A stretch of DNA of 64,000 nucleotides from Clostridium manihotivorum (GCF_004015185.1 NZ_CP025746.1:3799776-3863775), one strand, 5' to 3'. Positions 18,614-30,751 are shown, numbered from the stretch's first letter. The notes: generated from the letters alone by a model not told the origin. Made by a program: numbers and translations.

Positions 18614-18697
18614 TTATGTATGTTTTCTGTCTTTCCTTATAAATATTCTAAAGAATATAGATAAGAACTTAGGTAGTTTTATTGCTACTATCCTCAT
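18614..18697 (-). CDS. spoVM: Stage V sporulation protein M
   Basis: SpoVM is a tiny amphipathic peptide that marks the convex forespore surface and anchors coat assembly. The ORF encodes 27 residues, starting MRIVAIKLPKFLSIFFRIF and ending RKDRKHT. The IKLPKF core, with the functionally important proline at position 9, matches Bacillus SpoVM. GGGGGG lies seven bases before the ATG. Position between thiN and rpmB is exactly that of Bacillus spoVM. A hairpin terminator follows. Expression is expected in the mother cell. Too short for standard gene calling but well supported. Confidence 0.93.
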   Translation of the reverse strand: MRIVAIKLPKFLSIFFRIFIRKDRKHT

Positions 18698-18720
18698 TTA
18701 AAATCCCCCCTAAATAAATA

Positions 18721-18780
18721 TAAAAAGCCACCAATAAACTGCTTTAATATATAGTATGCAAAAGGCAATTTATTGGTGAC
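18721..18780 (-). terminator. Terminator of the rsgA-rpe-thiN transcript
   Basis: Arms of about 14 bp (CACCAATAAACTGC against GCAATTTATTGGTG, one wobble) enclose about 22 bases and are followed on the minus strand by GGCTTTTTATATTTATTT. The loop holds GCATACTAT, a possible mother-cell sigma-E -10 for spoVM, but no -35 at normal spacing was found. Confidence 0.65.
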
Positions 18781-18919
18781 TACTAATTTACTATATTTTT
18801 ATTTAAATTTAGGAACCATTAAATTACCATATTTAAATTAAAATTGAAAAAACATGGGTAAGTTAATAGTTAAAGTAGAAATCTTATACGTTCTTCATTT
18901 CACTTTGCAAAAGCTTACA

Positions 18920-19549
18920 CTAATCATTACTATACATAACCATAACTATACCAGAGGTAAATGAAATTTCTATAGGATCTTTCTGAAACTCATTTGAAAC
19001 AGTTCTGCCATCTCCCAAAGTCAGATTATAATCATATAGAGGATACTTGGCATTGTATATATTAAAATCATTTACACTTCCTCCAAAGGCCTGGAAAGAT
19101 ATAGTTTGTCCCGGCACTCCGTAAAGAGTAGTATTTTGTGAAACTAGAAAAATATAATTATTTTCATCTTTAATGGATGTAGTTATATTTCTCTCTAAAC
19201 CCCTTTTTAGTAATCCTAAATTAGCAATGGTATGATCTAACCTAGTACCAGTACATCCTAATAGGACAACTTCAGTGGCACCAAGCTCTAATACATTATT
19301 AAAAGCTAGCTCACTATCAGTAAAATCTTTTTCTGGTTTAAAGGTAATCCTTTTTATCTGACCATAGTAATTTAGAGCCTCAGAGTCAGCAGAATCAAAA
19401 TCACCTAAGATTATATTAGGAGTAATATCATAATTATAAAAGGTATTAATGCCACTATCGGCAGCGATTAATATATTTGCATCCTTAATCTCTTTAAAAA
19501 ACAAATCCTTACTTGGCGCATTTCCTCCTGCAACTATAACAGCTTTCAT
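18920..19549 (-). CDS. thiN: Thiamine pyrophosphokinase
   Basis: ThiN transfers pyrophosphate from ATP to thiamine to make the active cofactor. It has 209 residues. Typical stretches are IAADSGINTFYNYDITPNIILGDFDS near the start and LLGCTGTRLDHTIANLGLL in the middle. The stop is TAG. It follows rpe with two bases between and is the last gene of the rsgA-rpe-thiN run before spoVM. Confidence 0.95.
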   Translation of the reverse strand: MKAVIVAGGNAPSKDLFFKEIKDANILIAADSGINTFYNYDITPNIILGDFDSADSEALNYYGQIKRITFKPEKDFTDSELAFNNVLELGATEVVLLGCTGTRLDHTIANLGLLKRGLERNITTSIKDENNYIFLVSQNTTLYGVPGQTISFQAFGGSVNDFNIYNAKYPLYDYNLTLGDGRTVSNEFQKDPIEISFTSGIVMVMYSND

Positions 19550-19551
19550 CC

Positions 19552-20202
19552 CTACAGCTCCTTCTTTAGTTCAGCTAAGTTACTCTCTATATTACCACCA
19601 CTGAACACAGAAGATCCAGCCACTATAACATTTGCACCAGCTTCTACAACACTCTTTATATTATACTTATCTATGCCACCATCCACTTCTATAAGAAGGT
19701 CTTTATTATATCTTTCAGATAATTCCTTAACTTCCTTTATCTTATCTATGCTATAATCTATAAACTTCTGCCCTCCAAAGCCTGGATTAACGGACATTAT
19801 AAGTACCATATCCAGCATAGGTATTAGATGCTTGATTAACTCTACTGGTGTTGCTGGATTTAATGAGATACCAGCCTTTACACCTTTGCTTTTTATATAA
19901 GAAATAGTTCTATCTAGATGTCTATCTGTCTCATAGTGAATTGTTATTATGTCAGCGCCAGATGATACAAATTCATCAATATATCTTCCTGCTTCATGTA
20001 TCATAAGATGAACATCAAAAACCTTTTTAGTTATAGGTCTTATTGCTTTTATTATTGGAAATCCAAAGGATATATTAGGTACAAAAACCCCGTCCATGAC
20101 ATCTATATGAATAAACTCAGCTCCTGCTTCATCTACTCTTCTCACTTGCTCTCCAAGTTTTGTAAAGTCTGCCGCTAAGATTGATGGCGATAATACTACC
20201 AT
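19552..20202 (-). CDS. rpe: Ribulose-phosphate 3-epimerase
   Basis: Rpe interconverts ribulose-5-phosphate and xylulose-5-phosphate in the pentose phosphate pathway. The 216-residue TIM barrel starts [13 protein letters not shown] and contains [21 protein letters not shown] and [10 protein letters not shown]. Its ATG overlaps the rsgA stop by seven bases, so translation is coupled. Confidence 0.97.
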   Translation of the reverse strand: MVVLSPSILAADFTKLGEQVRRVDEAGAEFIHIDVMDGVFVPNISFGFPIIKAIRPITKKVFDVHLMIHEAGRYIDEFVSSGADIITIHYETDRHLDRTISYIKSKGVKAGISLNPATPVELIKHLIPMLDMVLIMSVNPGFGGQKFIDYSIDKIKEVKELSERYNKDLLIEVDGGIDKYNIKSVVEAGANVIVAGSSVFSGGNIESNLAELKKEL

Positions 20203-21062
20203 TTAACTTTCCTCCTCATTATGTCTTCTAATGATCTTACATAAAAATCATATCTAAGTTTACTAATAATTCCCTCAGCAACTGCATCTTTTACAGCGCA
20301 GCTAGGCTCCTTATAATGGTTGCATCCTGTAAACTTACACTTATCATTATAATCCATAAATTCAGGAAAACAATATTTTAAATCATCCTTTTCTATAAAA
20401 TCTAGATCCAAGCTAGAAAAACCTGGAGTATCTACTAAAAAGCCATGCTGTAAAGGTATTAGTTCACTATGTCTTGTAGTATGCTTTCCTCTTTTAAGCT
20501 TTTCACTTATTTCACCAGTTTCCATATGCACTCTTTCAAGAAAAGCATTTATCAAAGTTGATTTTCCAGCACCAGAAGGGCCACATAAAACTGTGACATT
20601 ATCAGAAAGTCTATCCCTTAAAACATCAAGTCCCATCTGTCCTTTAGCATTGATAAATAAAACCTCATAACCTAAATTGTTTATATTGTTCTTTATCTCA
20701 CTTTTTTCCTCTTCACTACATAAATCCACTTTATTTAAGCAAACTATAGCTTTTATGTTGTTATGTTCACACAATACTAAAAATCTATTAAGCAGATCAA
20801 AATTAATATCTGGATTTTTAATAGCAAAAACCACATATGCTTGAGTTACATTTGACACAGTAGGTCTTATAAGCTCCGAAGTTCTTTCATATATTGAGTT
20901 TATAACACCTTTTCCATTAGTAACCTCAATTTCAACCTTGTCTCCAACCATCGGTTTAAGATCATTATGTCTGAACTTGCCTCTTGCTTTACATTCAACT
21001 ATATCATCTTCTGTTTTTATGTAATAGAAACCACCTATACCTTTAATTATTGTACCAGTCAT
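20196..21062 (-). CDS. rsgA: Ribosome small subunit GTPase RsgA
   Basis: RsgA is a late 30S assembly factor that releases at maturation after GTP hydrolysis. The GTPase motifs are circularly permuted: NKVD (G4) precedes [12 protein letters not shown] (G1). An OB fold lies N-terminal and a zinc site [15 protein letters not shown]-terminal. The ATG at 21062 ([15 protein letters not shown], 288 residues) is chosen because GGAGG lies four bases before it. A longer frame adds 14 hydrophobic residues without a binding site. Confidence 0.96.
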   Translation of the reverse strand: MTGTIIKGIGGFYYIKTEDDIVECKARGKFRHNDLKPMVGDKVEIEVTNGKGVINSIYERTSELIRPTVSNVTQAYVVFAIKNPDINFDLLNRFLVLCEHNNIKAIVCLNKVDLCSEEEKSEIKNNINNLGYEVLFINAKGQMGLDVLRDRLSDNVTVLCGPSGAGKSTLINAFLERVHMETGEISEKLKRGKHTTRHSELIPLQHGFLVDTPGFSSLDLDFIEKDDLKYCFPEFMDYNDKCKFTGCNHYKEPSCAVKDAVAEGIISKLRYDFYVRSLEDIMRRKVKW

Positions 21063-21153
21063 AGAACCTCCAAATAAAATATATTCTATATATATAATAA
21101 GCATTTTTTTGATAAAAATGCAATGGTGCCAGAATATACTGGCACCAAAATTG

Positions 21154-23157
21154 TTATTGAGCTGGATTATTTGCTGGCTTTAGAGTAATTGTTACACTAT
21201 CACCAGGATTTACTTGAGCTGGACTTACACCAACTACTACAGAGTCCTTTGGTTGTGTTTTATCATCAAAAGTATAAGAAACTTTTGTTCTATTAGGCCA
21301 CTGATTTTCTACAAAATCTCTTGTCCTTCCTGATATTTCCTTTTGAACATCTATAGGTTTTGGATTATATTTAGAATAATAAACTTTTATAGTTGTACCT
21401 TCAGGTACATCGCTATCTTTAGCTATGCTCTGAGCAACGATAAAACCATCTTTATTTTTCAAATCATAATTATCTGTAGACTGTTCCACAGCTTCCATTT
21501 TCAAATTCTTAGCTTCTATCAAAACTTTAGCATCGTCAACCTTCATACTTCCAGTTGAGACTAAATCTGGAACCTTTGTAAGTTTAACACCTATACTTAC
21601 CACTATATCTATAGAAGAATCTTTTTTGGCGTCAGAATTAGCCGATGGTGTTTGACTTATAACTTTCCCCTTCTCTATAGTATTACTATTATCTTGGCTT
21701 ATATTTCCTACAGAAAAACCAGCTCCTACTATAGCTTTCTTCGCCTCATCTAATGACATTGGCTTCGAAGTTAAATCAGGTACTTTTATTGTCGCTGGAC
21801 CAGCACTTAATACAACTTTAACCTTATCATCTTTATTTGCCTTTTCTCCAAAAGCAGGAGTTGTTTGTATTACAGTTCCTTCAGGCTTATCACTATTTTG
21901 CTGACCATCTTCAACATATACTAATCCACTATTTTCTATAGCTTTTTTAGCATCATCTTTTGTCATTCCAACAACTTGTGGTACATCAACCTGAGTAACT
22001 GCAGGTTTAGCAGGTTCCTTGGCACCAATCTTATTTCCGAAGAACATTGAAGCAGAAGCAATTGCCACAACAACTATTAAAACAAAAGCAAGACCTAATA
22101 AGACTCTATTTATCACTCTTTGCTTTTTCTGCTTAGGTGTTAGCTTCTCATCATCGTCTTCGTCATCATCATAATAATCATCATCGTCTTCATTTTCTTC
22201 ATCTTCATCATAAACTTTGCTTTGAGCTTTGGCTTTATTCTTAAGTGCCGCCTGCTTTATAACTTCTGCTGTTACTGGCTCCATTATTCTAGTATGATCA
22301 TCGTCTAAAGAATCAACAGGAGCATTTATAACTGCGTTAGGATTTTCTTTTACCTTTTCTAGATCAGCAATAATTTCCTTAGCACTTTGATATCTTTTTA
22401 TAGGCTCTTTTTCAACAGCCTTTAAAATAAGGGCATTTAAACTATCTGGTATCTTACTATTCATATTTTTAGGTGGAATCACCGGTTCTTGTATATGCTT
22501 CAAAGCAACTGTTACTGGTGAATCACCGTCAAAAGGAACTCTTCCAGTTACCATTTCATATAGAACAACACCTAAAGAATATAAATCTGTTCGGCAATCT
22601 ACATAGCTACCTTTTGCCTGCTCAGGCGAAAAATAATGTGCAGATCCCATAACACTATTGGTATAAGCAATTGTTGATGAGTCTGTTGACTTAGCAATAC
22701 CAAAGTCAGTGACTTTAACAATTCCTTCTTCTGTCACTAATATATTCTGAGGTTTTATATCCCTATGTATTATATTATTCTTATGAGCACAATCAAGTGC
22801 ATTTGCAACCTTAGATGCTATACTTATAGCAGTTTCATAAGCAAATTTTCCATGCTCATTAATTATTTCCTTAAGATTTTTACCTTTTACATATTCCATC
22901 ACTATATAGTGTATATTATCTTGTGTACCTACATCTAAGATATTTACAATATTAGGATTAATCAAATTTGCAATGGCAGTAGCTTCTCTTTTAAACTTTT
23001 CTACTATTTCTTCATTATTTGTAAATGAATCTTTTAGAACTTTTACTGCTACATATCTTTTCAATTTATGGCATTTTGCTTTGTAGACGTAGGACATACC
23101 CCCCTCGCCTATCTTTTCAAGGATTTCATACCTTTCTCCTAAAACCTTACCTACCAT
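21154..23157 (-). CDS. prkC: Serine/threonine protein kinase with PASTA domains
   Basis: PrkC senses muropeptides and phosphorylates cell wall and translation proteins, and triggers germination in Bacillus. The 667 residues comprise an N-terminal kinase ([25 protein letters not shown]), an acidic Asp/Glu-rich linker (about 310-330), one membrane segment near 345-370, then three clear external PASTA domains and a degenerate fourth. The ATG at 23157 has GGAGG nine bases upstream; a TTG six codons earlier overlaps that site. It follows stp directly, the standard kinase-phosphatase pair. Confidence 0.97.
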   Translation of the reverse strand: MVGKVLGERYEILEKIGEGGMSYVYKAKCHKLKRYVAVKVLKDSFTNNEEIVEKFKREATAIANLINPNIVNILDVGTQDNIHYIVMEYVKGKNLKEIINEHGKFAYETAISIASKVANALDCAHKNNIIHRDIKPQNILVTEEGIVKVTDFGIAKSTDSSTIAYTNSVMGSAHYFSPEQAKGSYVDCRTDLYSLGVVLYEMVTGRVPFDGDSPVTVALKHIQEPVIPPKNMNSKIPDSLNALILKAVEKEPIKRYQSAKEIIADLEKVKENPNAVINAPVDSLDDDHTRIMEPVTAEVIKQAALKNKAKAQSKVYDEDEENEDDDDYYDDDEDDDEKLTPKQKKQRVINRVLLGLAFVLIVVVAIASASMFFGNKIGAKEPAKPAVTQVDVPQVVGMTKDDAKKAIENSGLVYVEDGQQNSDKPEGTVIQTTPAFGEKANKDDKVKVVLSAGPATIKVPDLTSKPMSLDEAKKAIVGAGFSVGNISQDNSNTIEKGKVISQTPSANSDAKKDSSIDIVVSIGVKLTKVPDLVSTGSMKVDDAKVLIEAKNLKMEAVEQSTDNYDLKNKDGFIVAQSIAKDSDVPEGTTIKVYYSKYNPKPIDVQKEISGRTRDFVENQWPNRTKVSYTFDDKTQPKDSVVVGVSPAQVNPGDSVTITLKPANNPAQ

Positions 23158-23158
23158 G

Positions 23159-23878
23159 CTATCTCTCTCCTCCAAAAATCATTACAGTTATATTGTCTTT
23201 TCCCCCTCTATCTTTTGCTAGATCAACTAGAGCAGTGCAAGCTTCATCATAATTAGATCTGGACTTGATCAAATCTTTTATCTCTTCATTTGTAACTTCA
23301 TTAGTAAGACCATCAGAACATAAAATTAAGGTATGGAAGCCTGAAGCTGTAATATCAAATATATCTACTTCAACACTCAAACTGGTTCCCATAGCTCTAG
23401 TGATCACGTTTTTTCTAGGATGATGCTTAGCTTCTTCCTCACTTATAGACCCTGAATCCAGAAGTTCTTGAACTAAAGAATGATCTCTTGTTATTTTAAT
23501 AATATTGTCATCCACTATCCCTAAGCAGCAGCTATCTCCAACATTGGCTATCTGTATTAAATCTTTAGTGGCAAAGCAGGCAGTTAAAGTAGTGCCCATA
23601 CCACTAAAAGTGGTATCACTTAAAGAGTATTGATACAAACTCTTATTTACGTATTCGATAGAAGCCTTTAAAATTTTATCTTCGTCTATTGTACCATAGT
23701 TTTCAGTGAAATAGGAAATCAAGCCTTCAGCAGCCATTTTGCTTGCTACTTCACCAGCATTGTGGCCACCCATTCCATCTGTGACCACATAAATCTTATA
23801 GCTATCACCCTCATAATAACTAGCAAAATCCTCATTTAAACTTCTTTTGTTACCCACGTCTGTTTTAATGCTCACCAT
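23159..23878 (-). CDS. stp: PP2C-type protein phosphatase
   Basis: This phosphatase removes phosphate from PrkC and its substrates. The 239-residue PPM-family enzyme has metal-binding motifs VVTDGMGGHNAGE near residue 32, ANVGDSCC, and LCSDGLTNEV near residue 190. GGGGG precedes the ATG. It lies between rlmN and prkC as in Bacillus prpC. Confidence 0.96.
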   Translation of the reverse strand: MVSIKTDVGNKRSLNEDFASYYEGDSYKIYVVTDGMGGHNAGEVASKMAAEGLISYFTENYGTIDEDKILKASIEYVNKSLYQYSLSDTTFSGMGTTLTACFATKDLIQIANVGDSCCLGIVDDNIIKITRDHSLVQELLDSGSISEEEAKHHPRKNVITRAMGTSLSVEVDIFDITASGFHTLILCSDGLTNEVTNEEIKDLIKSRSNYDEACTALVDLAKDRGGKDNITVMIFGGER

Positions 23879-23890
23879 AGAATCTTCCCC

Positions 23891-24928
23891 CTATTTATCT
23901 TGGGACTCGATATAGCTTCTTCTCAATTGACCGCATGCGGCATTTATATCCGTTCCCATCTCTCTCCTTACAGTTACCTCAATACCATAGCTTTTTAAAA
24001 TGCTCTCAAATTCATCAATTGTTTTCTTAGATGATCTTTTAAATGAGTTCTCCACTACCTCATTTACTGGAATCAAGTTAACATGACAAAGCATGTTTTT
24101 TAATAACCCAGCTAATGACTTAGCATCTTCTTTAGAATCATTGACATCCTTAACCAAAGAATATTCGAAAGTGACTCTTCTCTTTGTTTTATTTATGTAA
24201 TAGTCACAGGAATCTAAAATTTCTTTAATTGAATACTTGTTGGCTATTGGCATTATTTGTTTTCTTTTCTCGTCACTGAAGGCATGCAAAGAAATAGCAA
24301 GAGTAATTTGGGTATTTTTATCTGCAAACTCTTTTATCTTTGGCACTAACCCACAAGTAGAAACTGTTATATGTCTTTGCCCAATATTTAAACTATATTC
24401 TGCATTAACAACTTCTATGAATTTCATTACATTGTCAAAGTTATCAAAGGGTTCACCGCTTCCCATCAAAACTACATTAGATATTCTTTCACCTAAAATC
24501 TTTTCTCCTATTAATATTTCAGATATAATTTCTCCTGAAGACAAGTTTCTTACCATACCATTGAGAGTTGAAGCGCAGAACTTACACCCCATCCTACATC
24601 CAACCTGTGTAGATACACAGATTGAGTTCCCGTGTTTATATTTCATAAGAACAGCTTCAATTAGATTTCCGTCATTAAGCTCTAATAGGATTTTCTTTGT
24701 ATCATCATTTTTTGATACATAAATCTCTTTTACTTGTGGCAATCCTATATAGAAGTTATCTTTTAGCTTAAATATAAGACTTTTAGATACATTAGTCATA
24801 GCTTCAAATTCGAAGGTATGTTTCTTATATATCCATTCCATGATTTGTTTAGCCCTAAATTGACCCTCATTATTGTCCTTCATCCACAATTTCAATTCAT
24901 CTAATGTTAAGTTTAAAATATTATCCAT
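23891..24928 (-). CDS. rlmN: 23S rRNA/tRNA adenine-C2 methyltransferase RlmN
   Basis: RlmN is a radical SAM enzyme methylating A2503 of 23S rRNA and A37 of some tRNAs. The 345 residues contain the cluster motif CRMGCKFC near residue 110, MGSGEPFDN, and the C-terminal CGQLR cysteine used in catalysis. It is two genes upstream of prkC and starts four bases after rsmB. Confidence 0.97.
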   Translation of the reverse strand: MDNILNLTLDELKLWMKDNNEGQFRAKQIMEWIYKKHTFEFEAMTNVSKSLIFKLKDNFYIGLPQVKEIYVSKNDDTKKILLELNDGNLIEAVLMKYKHGNSICVSTQVGCRMGCKFCASTLNGMVRNLSSGEIISEILIGEKILGERISNVVLMGSGEPFDNFDNVMKFIEVVNAEYSLNIGQRHITVSTCGLVPKIKEFADKNTQITLAISLHAFSDEKRKQIMPIANKYSIKEILDSCDYYINKTKRRVTFEYSLVKDVNDSKEDAKSLAGLLKNMLCHVNLIPVNEVVENSFKRSSKKTIDEFESILKSYGIEVTVRREMGTDINAACGQLRRSYIESQDK

Positions 24929-24932
24929 TGTT

Positions 24933-26258
24933 TCACCTACTTAATTTTCTAAGCTTAGCAATATAGAAGCCATCTAAAAACTCATTAGGTAATATTGTAA
25001 CTGAGCCATCTTCGTTGTACATCAGATTATCACTATCGCCTAGATAGATTTTCTCAAGTTGAACATCTTTAAAATTTTCTCTAAGCCATTTAATATTTTC
25101 TTCATTTTCCTTTTTATTCAATGTACACGTAGAATATACCATAATTCCATCTGGTTTTAAATAGAGCCAGGCATTTTTTAATATATCCCTTTGAATATTT
25201 ATTAAGTCATTAAGATCCTTTTGAGATTTTGTCCATTTAATTTCTGGTTTTTTTCTTATTATTCCAAGTCCAGAGCATGGAGCATCCACTAAAATCCTAT
25301 CTGCCCACTCTCTATATTCACTATTGTATTTAGCGGCATCTAAAAGCTTCGTTTCTATATTATTTATCCCTAATCTTAATTTGTTTTCATTAACGAGCTG
25401 AAGTTTATGCTCATATATATCACAACCAACTACCAAGCCTTTATTTTCTAATATTTCTGCTATGTGTGTTGTTTTCCCTCCAGGAGCACTGCATAGGTCC
25501 AATACCTTAGGGGCACCTTCAAGTTCTAACAGTGGAGCTACTAACATAGCACTTTCATCCTGAACAGTTATTTTACCTTCTGAAAATAAAGGGTTGTTTT
25601 CTATACTTTTTCCCTTAATTATATTAATAGCTTCTGGACACATACTTCCTTCTTCTACCGTATATCCTTGTACTTCTAACTCATCAAAAACTTCATCAAA
25701 ATCTGATTTTACTGCATTCACTCTAACTGTAACACTTGGAGTTGAGTTTAGTCCATTTAATATCTTTATACAATTTTCTTTACCATATTGCTCATAAAAC
25801 AACTTAACCATCCAAGGTTCAAAAGAATATTCAATAGATAGATACTCTATATCGCTTATATTACTTTTGATTTCGGCATCTTTATTTCTTATAAAGTTTC
25901 TAAGCACTCCATTTATGAATTTTGATGAGTTTATAGATATCTTTTTCCCTAGATTAACTGCCTCATTTACTACAGCAAAGTCTGGTACTCTATCAAGATA
26001 TTTTATTTGATATATTGCACTTCTCAAAATGTTTAGTATTCTTTTGTCTATTTTATTAAAATCAGCCACTAAAGTAGTAATTATATAGTCAATAGTCTTC
26101 TTATACTTTACTGTTCCATAAACAACCTCAGTGACAAGTCCCTTATCTTTATCATTTAAATCACTTTCATTAAGGCGTTTATTCAATTCTATGTTTGAAT
26201 AAGCTCCCTTATAGAAAATACTATCAAGTATATCTTTTATTATTTTTCTGCTATTCAT
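24933..26258 (-). CDS. rsmB: 16S rRNA (cytosine-967-C5)-methyltransferase
   Basis: RsmB methylates C967 of 16S rRNA. The 441-residue protein has an N-terminal NusB-like RNA-binding domain and a methyltransferase with [16 protein letters not shown] near residue 250, DAPCSGLG near 327 and the catalytic cysteine in YSTCTL near 378. GAGG precedes the ATG. It is in tight operon with the zinc protease and rlmN. Confidence 0.96.
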   Translation of the reverse strand: MNSRKIIKDILDSIFYKGAYSNIELNKRLNESDLNDKDKGLVTEVVYGTVKYKKTIDYIITTLVADFNKIDKRILNILRSAIYQIKYLDRVPDFAVVNEAVNLGKKISINSSKFINGVLRNFIRNKDAEIKSNISDIEYLSIEYSFEPWMVKLFYEQYGKENCIKILNGLNSTPSVTVRVNAVKSDFDEVFDELEVQGYTVEEGSMCPEAINIIKGKSIENNPLFSEGKITVQDESAMLVAPLLELEGAPKVLDLCSAPGGKTTHIAEILENKGLVVGCDIYEHKLQLVNENKLRLGINNIETKLLDAAKYNSEYREWADRILVDAPCSGLGIIRKKPEIKWTKSQKDLNDLINIQRDILKNAWLYLKPDGIMVYSTCTLNKKENEENIKWLRENFKDVQLEKIYLGDSDNLMYNEDGSVTILPNEFLDGFYIAKLRKLSR

Positions 26259-26271
26259 CTTTTACCTCAAT

Positions 26272-26955
26272 TTATCTGTCTCTATCGTTACTGATAGCTA
26301 TAAGCCTTATTAGCTGAGAAATAGCCATAAGAGTAGCTGCAACATAAGTCATAGCTGCTGCACTAAGAACACTCTTAGCACCTTTAACTTCGTCAGGATA
26401 GAGTATATTTCTGCTACTTAAGATTTTTAAAGCTCTGCTTGAAGCATTAAACTCAACTGGTAATGTTATAAGTTGAAATATAACTACTGCAGAGAATAAT
26501 ACTATACCAAAAGTTATAAGTGGTCTAATGCCCAGTAACATTCCAGCAAAGAAAAGTATCCAAGAAAAATTAGATCCTATATTTACAGCTGGAACTATGG
26601 CATTTCTTATAATTAATGGTGAATACAAATCCTTATGTTGTATTGCATGCCCAACTTCATGAGCCGCTACTCCTATAGATGCAACGGAATCATTGTAATA
26701 AACATCTTGAGATAATCTCAAAACCTTACTTTTAGGGTCATAGTGATCTGATAACTTACCAGAAACTAGTTCTATAGGTACATTGTGAAGTCCAGAATCA
26801 TCCAAAATCATCCTAGCAACTTGCGCTCCAGTATATCCATTATAACTTCTAACTTTGCTGTATTTGTTAAAAGTTGATGAAATTTTAGACTGAGCATAAA
26901 AAGATATTAACATTGCAGGAACTAATAATAAAAAAGTTGAATCAAAGTAAAACAT
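26272..26955 (-). CDS. Zinc-dependent membrane metallopeptidase (YugP-like)
   Basis: The protein of about 227 residues has a zinc motif HEVGHAIQH near residue 101 and several hydrophobic segments, one at the very N-terminus, so it is a membrane-embedded protease. Substrate unknown. Two ATGs exist; the second (26955) lies nine bases after GGAG, the first (26961) only three. Position between fmt and rsmB is common in clostridia. Confidence 0.9.
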   Translation of the reverse strand: MFYFDSTFLLLVPAMLISFYAQSKISSTFNKYSKVRSYNGYTGAQVARMILDDSGLHNVPIELVSGKLSDHYDPKSKVLRLSQDVYYNDSVASIGVAAHEVGHAIQHKDLYSPLIIRNAIVPAVNIGSNFSWILFFAGMLLGIRPLITFGIVLFSAVVIFQLITLPVEFNASSRALKILSSRNILYPDEVKGAKSVLSAAAMTYVAATLMAISQLIRLIAISNDRDR

Positions 26956-27028
26956 AAACATTCACTCCCTTTATCATATTGTACCGCTAAACACTTTACC
27001 CTCTTTAATTTATTAACAGCCAAATATA

Positions 27029-27961
27029 TTATTTATTAAATATATATCCTATTTCGAAAGAATTACCATTTATATACTGTTCTATATACAATGGCTTTCC
27101 ATTAGGAAATTGAACTTTCTTTATAAGTAAAACATTTTTTCCTGTGGATACTTCAACCCCTGCTTTACTAACTGAAAGAATGGTTCCTGGGGTTTTTGCA
27201 CTATCTTTTTCTATCACTTTAGTTTCATAAATCTTCATTTGCTTATCCATGTATTGTGTATAAGCTATAGGCCATGGATTAAGCCCCCTTACTAGATTAT
27301 GAATTTCTATTGCCCCCTTGCTCCAATCAATATTAGCTAGATTTTTATCTAGCATTGGAGCATGGCAGGATTTACTTTCATCTTGTTTTACCGGTGATAT
27401 AGTGTTATTAACTAAACCATTTATTGTATCAACTAAAAGCTTTCCACCAGTCTCCATTAGTATATCGTATAGTTCTCCAGAGGTCATATCATCAGTTATT
27501 TCTACACTATTTGTTAAAAGCATATCACCAGTGTCTACACCAACATCCATAAGCATAGTAGTATTGCCTGTTACTTTTTCTCCATTTATCACAGACCATT
27601 GTATAGGTGCAGAACCTCTGTATTTTGGAAGTAAAGAACCGTGAAGATTTATACACCCATACTTTGGTATATCTAAAACAGATTTCGGTAATATTTGCCC
27701 AAAGGCTACAACCACTATGAAATCAGGCTCCATAGCTCTTAATGCCTCTATAGTTTCTGGTTCATTCTTAATTCTTATTGGCTGATATACAGGTATATTA
27801 TTTTCTACCGCTACCTCTTTCACTGCAGACATAGCTAGTTTCTTACCTCTTCCTTTAGGTCTATCAGGTTGGGTAAATACTGCCTTAACACCAAATTCTG
27901 ATATTAAGGCCTTTAGTGATGGAACTGCAAATTCTGGAGTTCCCATAAAAACTATATTCAT
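27029..27961 (-). CDS. fmt: Methionyl-tRNA formyltransferase
   Basis: Fmt formylates initiator Met-tRNA. The 310-residue protein opens [19 protein letters not shown] and contains [19 protein letters not shown], including the catalytic Asn-His pair and the SLLPKYRG loop. It follows def by 18 bases; formylation and deformylation genes are paired as in most bacteria. Confidence 0.97.
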   Translation of the reverse strand: MNIVFMGTPEFAVPSLKALISEFGVKAVFTQPDRPKGRGKKLAMSAVKEVAVENNIPVYQPIRIKNEPETIEALRAMEPDFIVVVAFGQILPKSVLDIPKYGCINLHGSLLPKYRGSAPIQWSVINGEKVTGNTTMLMDVGVDTGDMLLTNSVEITDDMTSGELYDILMETGGKLLVDTINGLVNNTISPVKQDESKSCHAPMLDKNLANIDWSKGAIEIHNLVRGLNPWPIAYTQYMDKQMKIYETKVIEKDSAKTPGTILSVSKAGVEVSTGKNVLLIKKVQFPNGKPLYIEQYINGNSFEIGYIFNK

Positions 27962-27979
27962 ACTTTAATTCTCTCCTTA

Positions 27980-28423
27980 CTACTTAGAATAATCTACAAA
28001 AAGCACTCCATTAAGATGATCATTTTCGTGACAAATTGCCCTTGCAAGCAAACCTTCTGCTTCTAGTACAAATTCTTTTCCTTCCAAATTTAAGGCTTTT
28101 ACCTTTACTTTATTTGGTCTAGTAACCTCTGACTGCTCTCCTGGTATGCTTAGACATCCTTCCATATCAATTTGTTCGCCTTCAGTTTCTATTATTTCTG
28201 GATTTATAAAAACTCTTGGTCCATAATCATCATATACATCGACTACAAAAATTCTCTTTAATATTCCAACCTGAGGTGCTGCAAGCCCAACACCGTCTTC
28301 TGAATACATAGTTTCTATCATATCATTAGCCAATGTTTTAATTCTATCATTTATCACATCAACTTCTCTACATCTTTTTCTTAGTATTTCATCGCCTATT
28401 GTTCTTATATTTCTTAATGCCAA
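27980..28423 (-). CDS. def: Peptide deformylase
   Basis: Def removes the formyl group from new proteins. The 147-residue enzyme has the three canonical motifs: [18 protein letters not shown] and HENDHLNG, which bind the active-site metal. The start is taken as TTG at 28423 ([14 protein letters not shown]), eight bases after AGGAG. A GTG three codons earlier sits on that binding site. It ends 18 bases before fmt. Confidence 0.96.
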   Translation of the reverse strand: MALRNIRTIGDEILRKRCREVDVINDRIKTLANDMIETMYSEDGVGLAAPQVGILKRIFVVDVYDDYGPRVFINPEIIETEGEQIDMEGCLSIPGEQSEVTRPNKVKVKALNLEGKEFVLEAEGLLARAICHENDHLNGVLFVDYSK

Positions 28424-28434
28424 AGCTATCACTC

Positions 28435-30645
28435 CTAAATTAAGTTATTTGGATTAACATCCATACTGATTCTTATTTCATTATAAACTGCATTTGATAA
28501 ATCATAAACCATATCTTTTATATTATGCGCTAATGTTGCATCAAAATTACCTTTTATCAAAATCTGCCATCTATACATCTCATTTATTTTAGATATTATA
28601 CACGGACAGGGTCCCATAACATCCACCTTATCATTATACTGTAGCATTTTTTTTATGTTTACTCCAATATTTTCACTGTGCTTCTGGAGGCCAAGCTGAT
28701 CTTTTGAACTCATATTAATCACCATTATATTAGCGTATGGAGGGTAGTTCATAGATTTTCTAAGCTTTATTTCCTCTGCAAAAAATCCTTCATAATCATT
28801 GTTTTTAGCATAACTAAGACTATAATGTTCAGGATTGTAACTTTGAACAAGCACATAGCCTTCTTTACTGCCTCTACCAGCTCTACCTCCCACTTGAGTT
28901 ATAAGTTGATATGTTCTTTCGCTAGACCTAAAATCCGGAAGGTTTAGTGATATATCTGCGGTAATTACTCCTACTAAAGTTACATTAGGAAAATCTAATC
29001 CCTTAGATATCATCTGAGTTCCTACTAGAATATCTGCTTCACCATTTTTGAAAGAGTTATAAATCTCTTCATGCGAATTTTTCTTTCTTGTTGTATCCAC
29101 ATCCATTCTTAAAACTCTTGCTTTTGGAAACATTCTTTTTATTTCAATTTCTAGCTTTTCAGTTCCTGCCCCAAAGTACTTAACATATTTACTCTTACAA
29201 GAGGGACATTCATTAACTTGCTTTTTTGCTGTACCACAATAATGGCATACTAAATACCCATTGGTATGGTAAGTCATTGCTATATCACAATGTGGACATT
29301 TAAAAACATATCCGCATTTTCTACAGGAAACAAAGGTGGAGTGTCCTCTCCTATTTAGGAAAATAATAATTTGTTCCTTCTTTAGTAATCTATCCTCTAT
29401 AGCATTGTATAGCTTCTTACTGAACATACTTTTGTTATTGTTAGTAAGCTCTTCCCTCATATCAATTACTTCCATTATAGGCAGCCTTGAATGATCAACT
29501 CTGTTCTTTAATTCCACAAGCTTCATTTCACCCTTTAATGTCCTATAATAACTCTCTATACTTGGAGTTGCAGAACCATAAACTACAGTGCAGCCTGTTA
29601 GATTACTTTTAAACTCCGCAACTTCCCTAGTATGATACTTTGGATTTTGTTCTGACTTATAGGTGCCTTCATGCTCCTCATCTATTACTATAAGCCCCAA
29701 ATCCTTAAAAGGAAGGAATATGGCAGACCTTGCTCCAATAACAAGTTTCACGTCTCCAGTCTTTACTCTGAACCATTCATCAAATCTTTCTCCATCAGAA
29801 AGTCTGCTATGAAAAACTGCAACATTCCTGCCAAATCTGCCCTTAAAGCGCTCAATCATCTGAGGAGTAAGGGCAATTTCAGGCACTAGAATCAATGAAG
29901 CTTTTTCTTCATTTAGCATATTACTTACTAAATTCATGTATACTTCTGTTTTTCCACTACCTGTAACACCCTTAAGTAATATCAATTTATTTTCACTATT
30001 TAAAATTGTTTCTACTGCACTTCTCTGTTCTTCGTTCAAAACCTTTGATGAATAAGTTTCATATTTTCTTGTATTTATCCTGTTAACTTGCTCATCCTCA
30101 ACAGAAACAAATTTATTTTCTATTAATTTTCCTATTATATATGCTGAGACATTGTATTTTTCAATAAGTTCACTTTTAGTATAAATGCCACTGTTGTTCT
30201 TAATTAATTGAAGCACTTCTTCATAATTTGGTTTATTGAACTTCCCATAAAGTTCAGCCCCATTATAACTAATAACTTTCTTAGTTTTTATTTTATTACC
30301 CTTCATGATTCCTGTGGGTATTATAACTCTTATAGCTTCTATGTACTTACACAAATATTTTTCTCTCATAAAATTTATCAAACTAAAATCATCTTCTGTA
30401 AGTAATGGGCTATCATCACATATTTCGGAAATAGCTTTTATCCTTGTAAACTCTCCTTGGAACTCACTAAAAAGCTCCATGACAAAAGCTTCAATGGTCT
30501 TGTTACCCTTTCCAAAGGGAACCCTAACCCTATGCCCTTTTTCAATAAGAGCACTTAATTTATCTGGTACCTCATATGTAAATAACTTATCTACCTTCAA
30601 GGCATCGCTATTTACAATTACACCTGCAAATAAACTCAATATCAT
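28435..30645 (-). CDS. priA: Primosomal replication restart helicase PriA
   Basis: PriA reloads the replisome at stalled forks. The roughly 736-residue protein has an N-terminal DNA-binding domain, Walker A GVTGSGKT near residue 225, DEEH, and a zinc domain with [13 protein letters not shown] and CHYCGT..CPSC. The exact start is uncertain: an ATG at 30645 and a TTG at 30639 are both near AAGGGTG. It lies between coaBC and def. Confidence 0.96.
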   Translation of the reverse strand: MILSLFAGVIVNSDALKVDKLFTYEVPDKLSALIEKGHRVRVPFGKGNKTIEAFVMELFSEFQGEFTRIKAISEICDDSPLLTEDDFSLINFMREKYLCKYIEAIRVIIPTGIMKGNKIKTKKVISYNGAELYGKFNKPNYEEVLQLIKNNSGIYTKSELIEKYNVSAYIIGKLIENKFVSVEDEQVNRINTRKYETYSSKVLNEEQRSAVETILNSENKLILLKGVTGSGKTEVYMNLVSNMLNEEKASLILVPEIALTPQMIERFKGRFGRNVAVFHSRLSDGERFDEWFRVKTGDVKLVIGARSAIFLPFKDLGLIVIDEEHEGTYKSEQNPKYHTREVAEFKSNLTGCTVVYGSATPSIESYYRTLKGEMKLVELKNRVDHSRLPIMEVIDMREELTNNNKSMFSKKLYNAIEDRLLKKEQIIIFLNRRGHSTFVSCRKCGYVFKCPHCDIAMTYHTNGYLVCHYCGTAKKQVNECPSCKSKYVKYFGAGTEKLEIEIKRMFPKARVLRMDVDTTRKKNSHEEIYNSFKNGEADILVGTQMISKGLDFPNVTLVGVITADISLNLPDFRSSERTYQLITQVGGRAGRGSKEGYVLVQSYNPEHYSLSYAKNNDYEGFFAEEIKLRKSMNYPPYANIMVINMSSKDQLGLQKHSENIGVNIKKMLQYNDKVDVMGPCPCIISKINEMYRWQILIKGNFDATLAHNIKDMVYDLSNAVYNEIRISMDVNPNNLI

Positions 30646-30674
30646 CACCCTTAGATTATAATTTCTCTTAACTC

Positions 30675-30712
30675 TATATATTTAAAAGCTATTCTAAGCT
30701 TTTAAATATATA
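30675..30712. repeat. 16-bp perfect inverted repeat in priA leader
   Basis: Perfect AT-rich arms (30675-30690 and 30697-30712; core AAAAGCT/AGCTTTT) enclose the 6-base loop ATTCTA. It lies between the coaBC terminator and the priA start. There is no T-run after it in the direction of priA, so it may be an operator or leader structure rather than a terminator. Confidence 0.55.
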
Positions 30713-30751
30713 GGTTTAGTTAAAAAGAAATTCTATACTTTCCTATATAGT

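Noticed and set aside
18721..18780. Sigma-E promoter for spoVM
   Set aside because: A plausible -10 (CATACTAT) is present but the -35 spacing is several bases short, so it is not listed as a feature.
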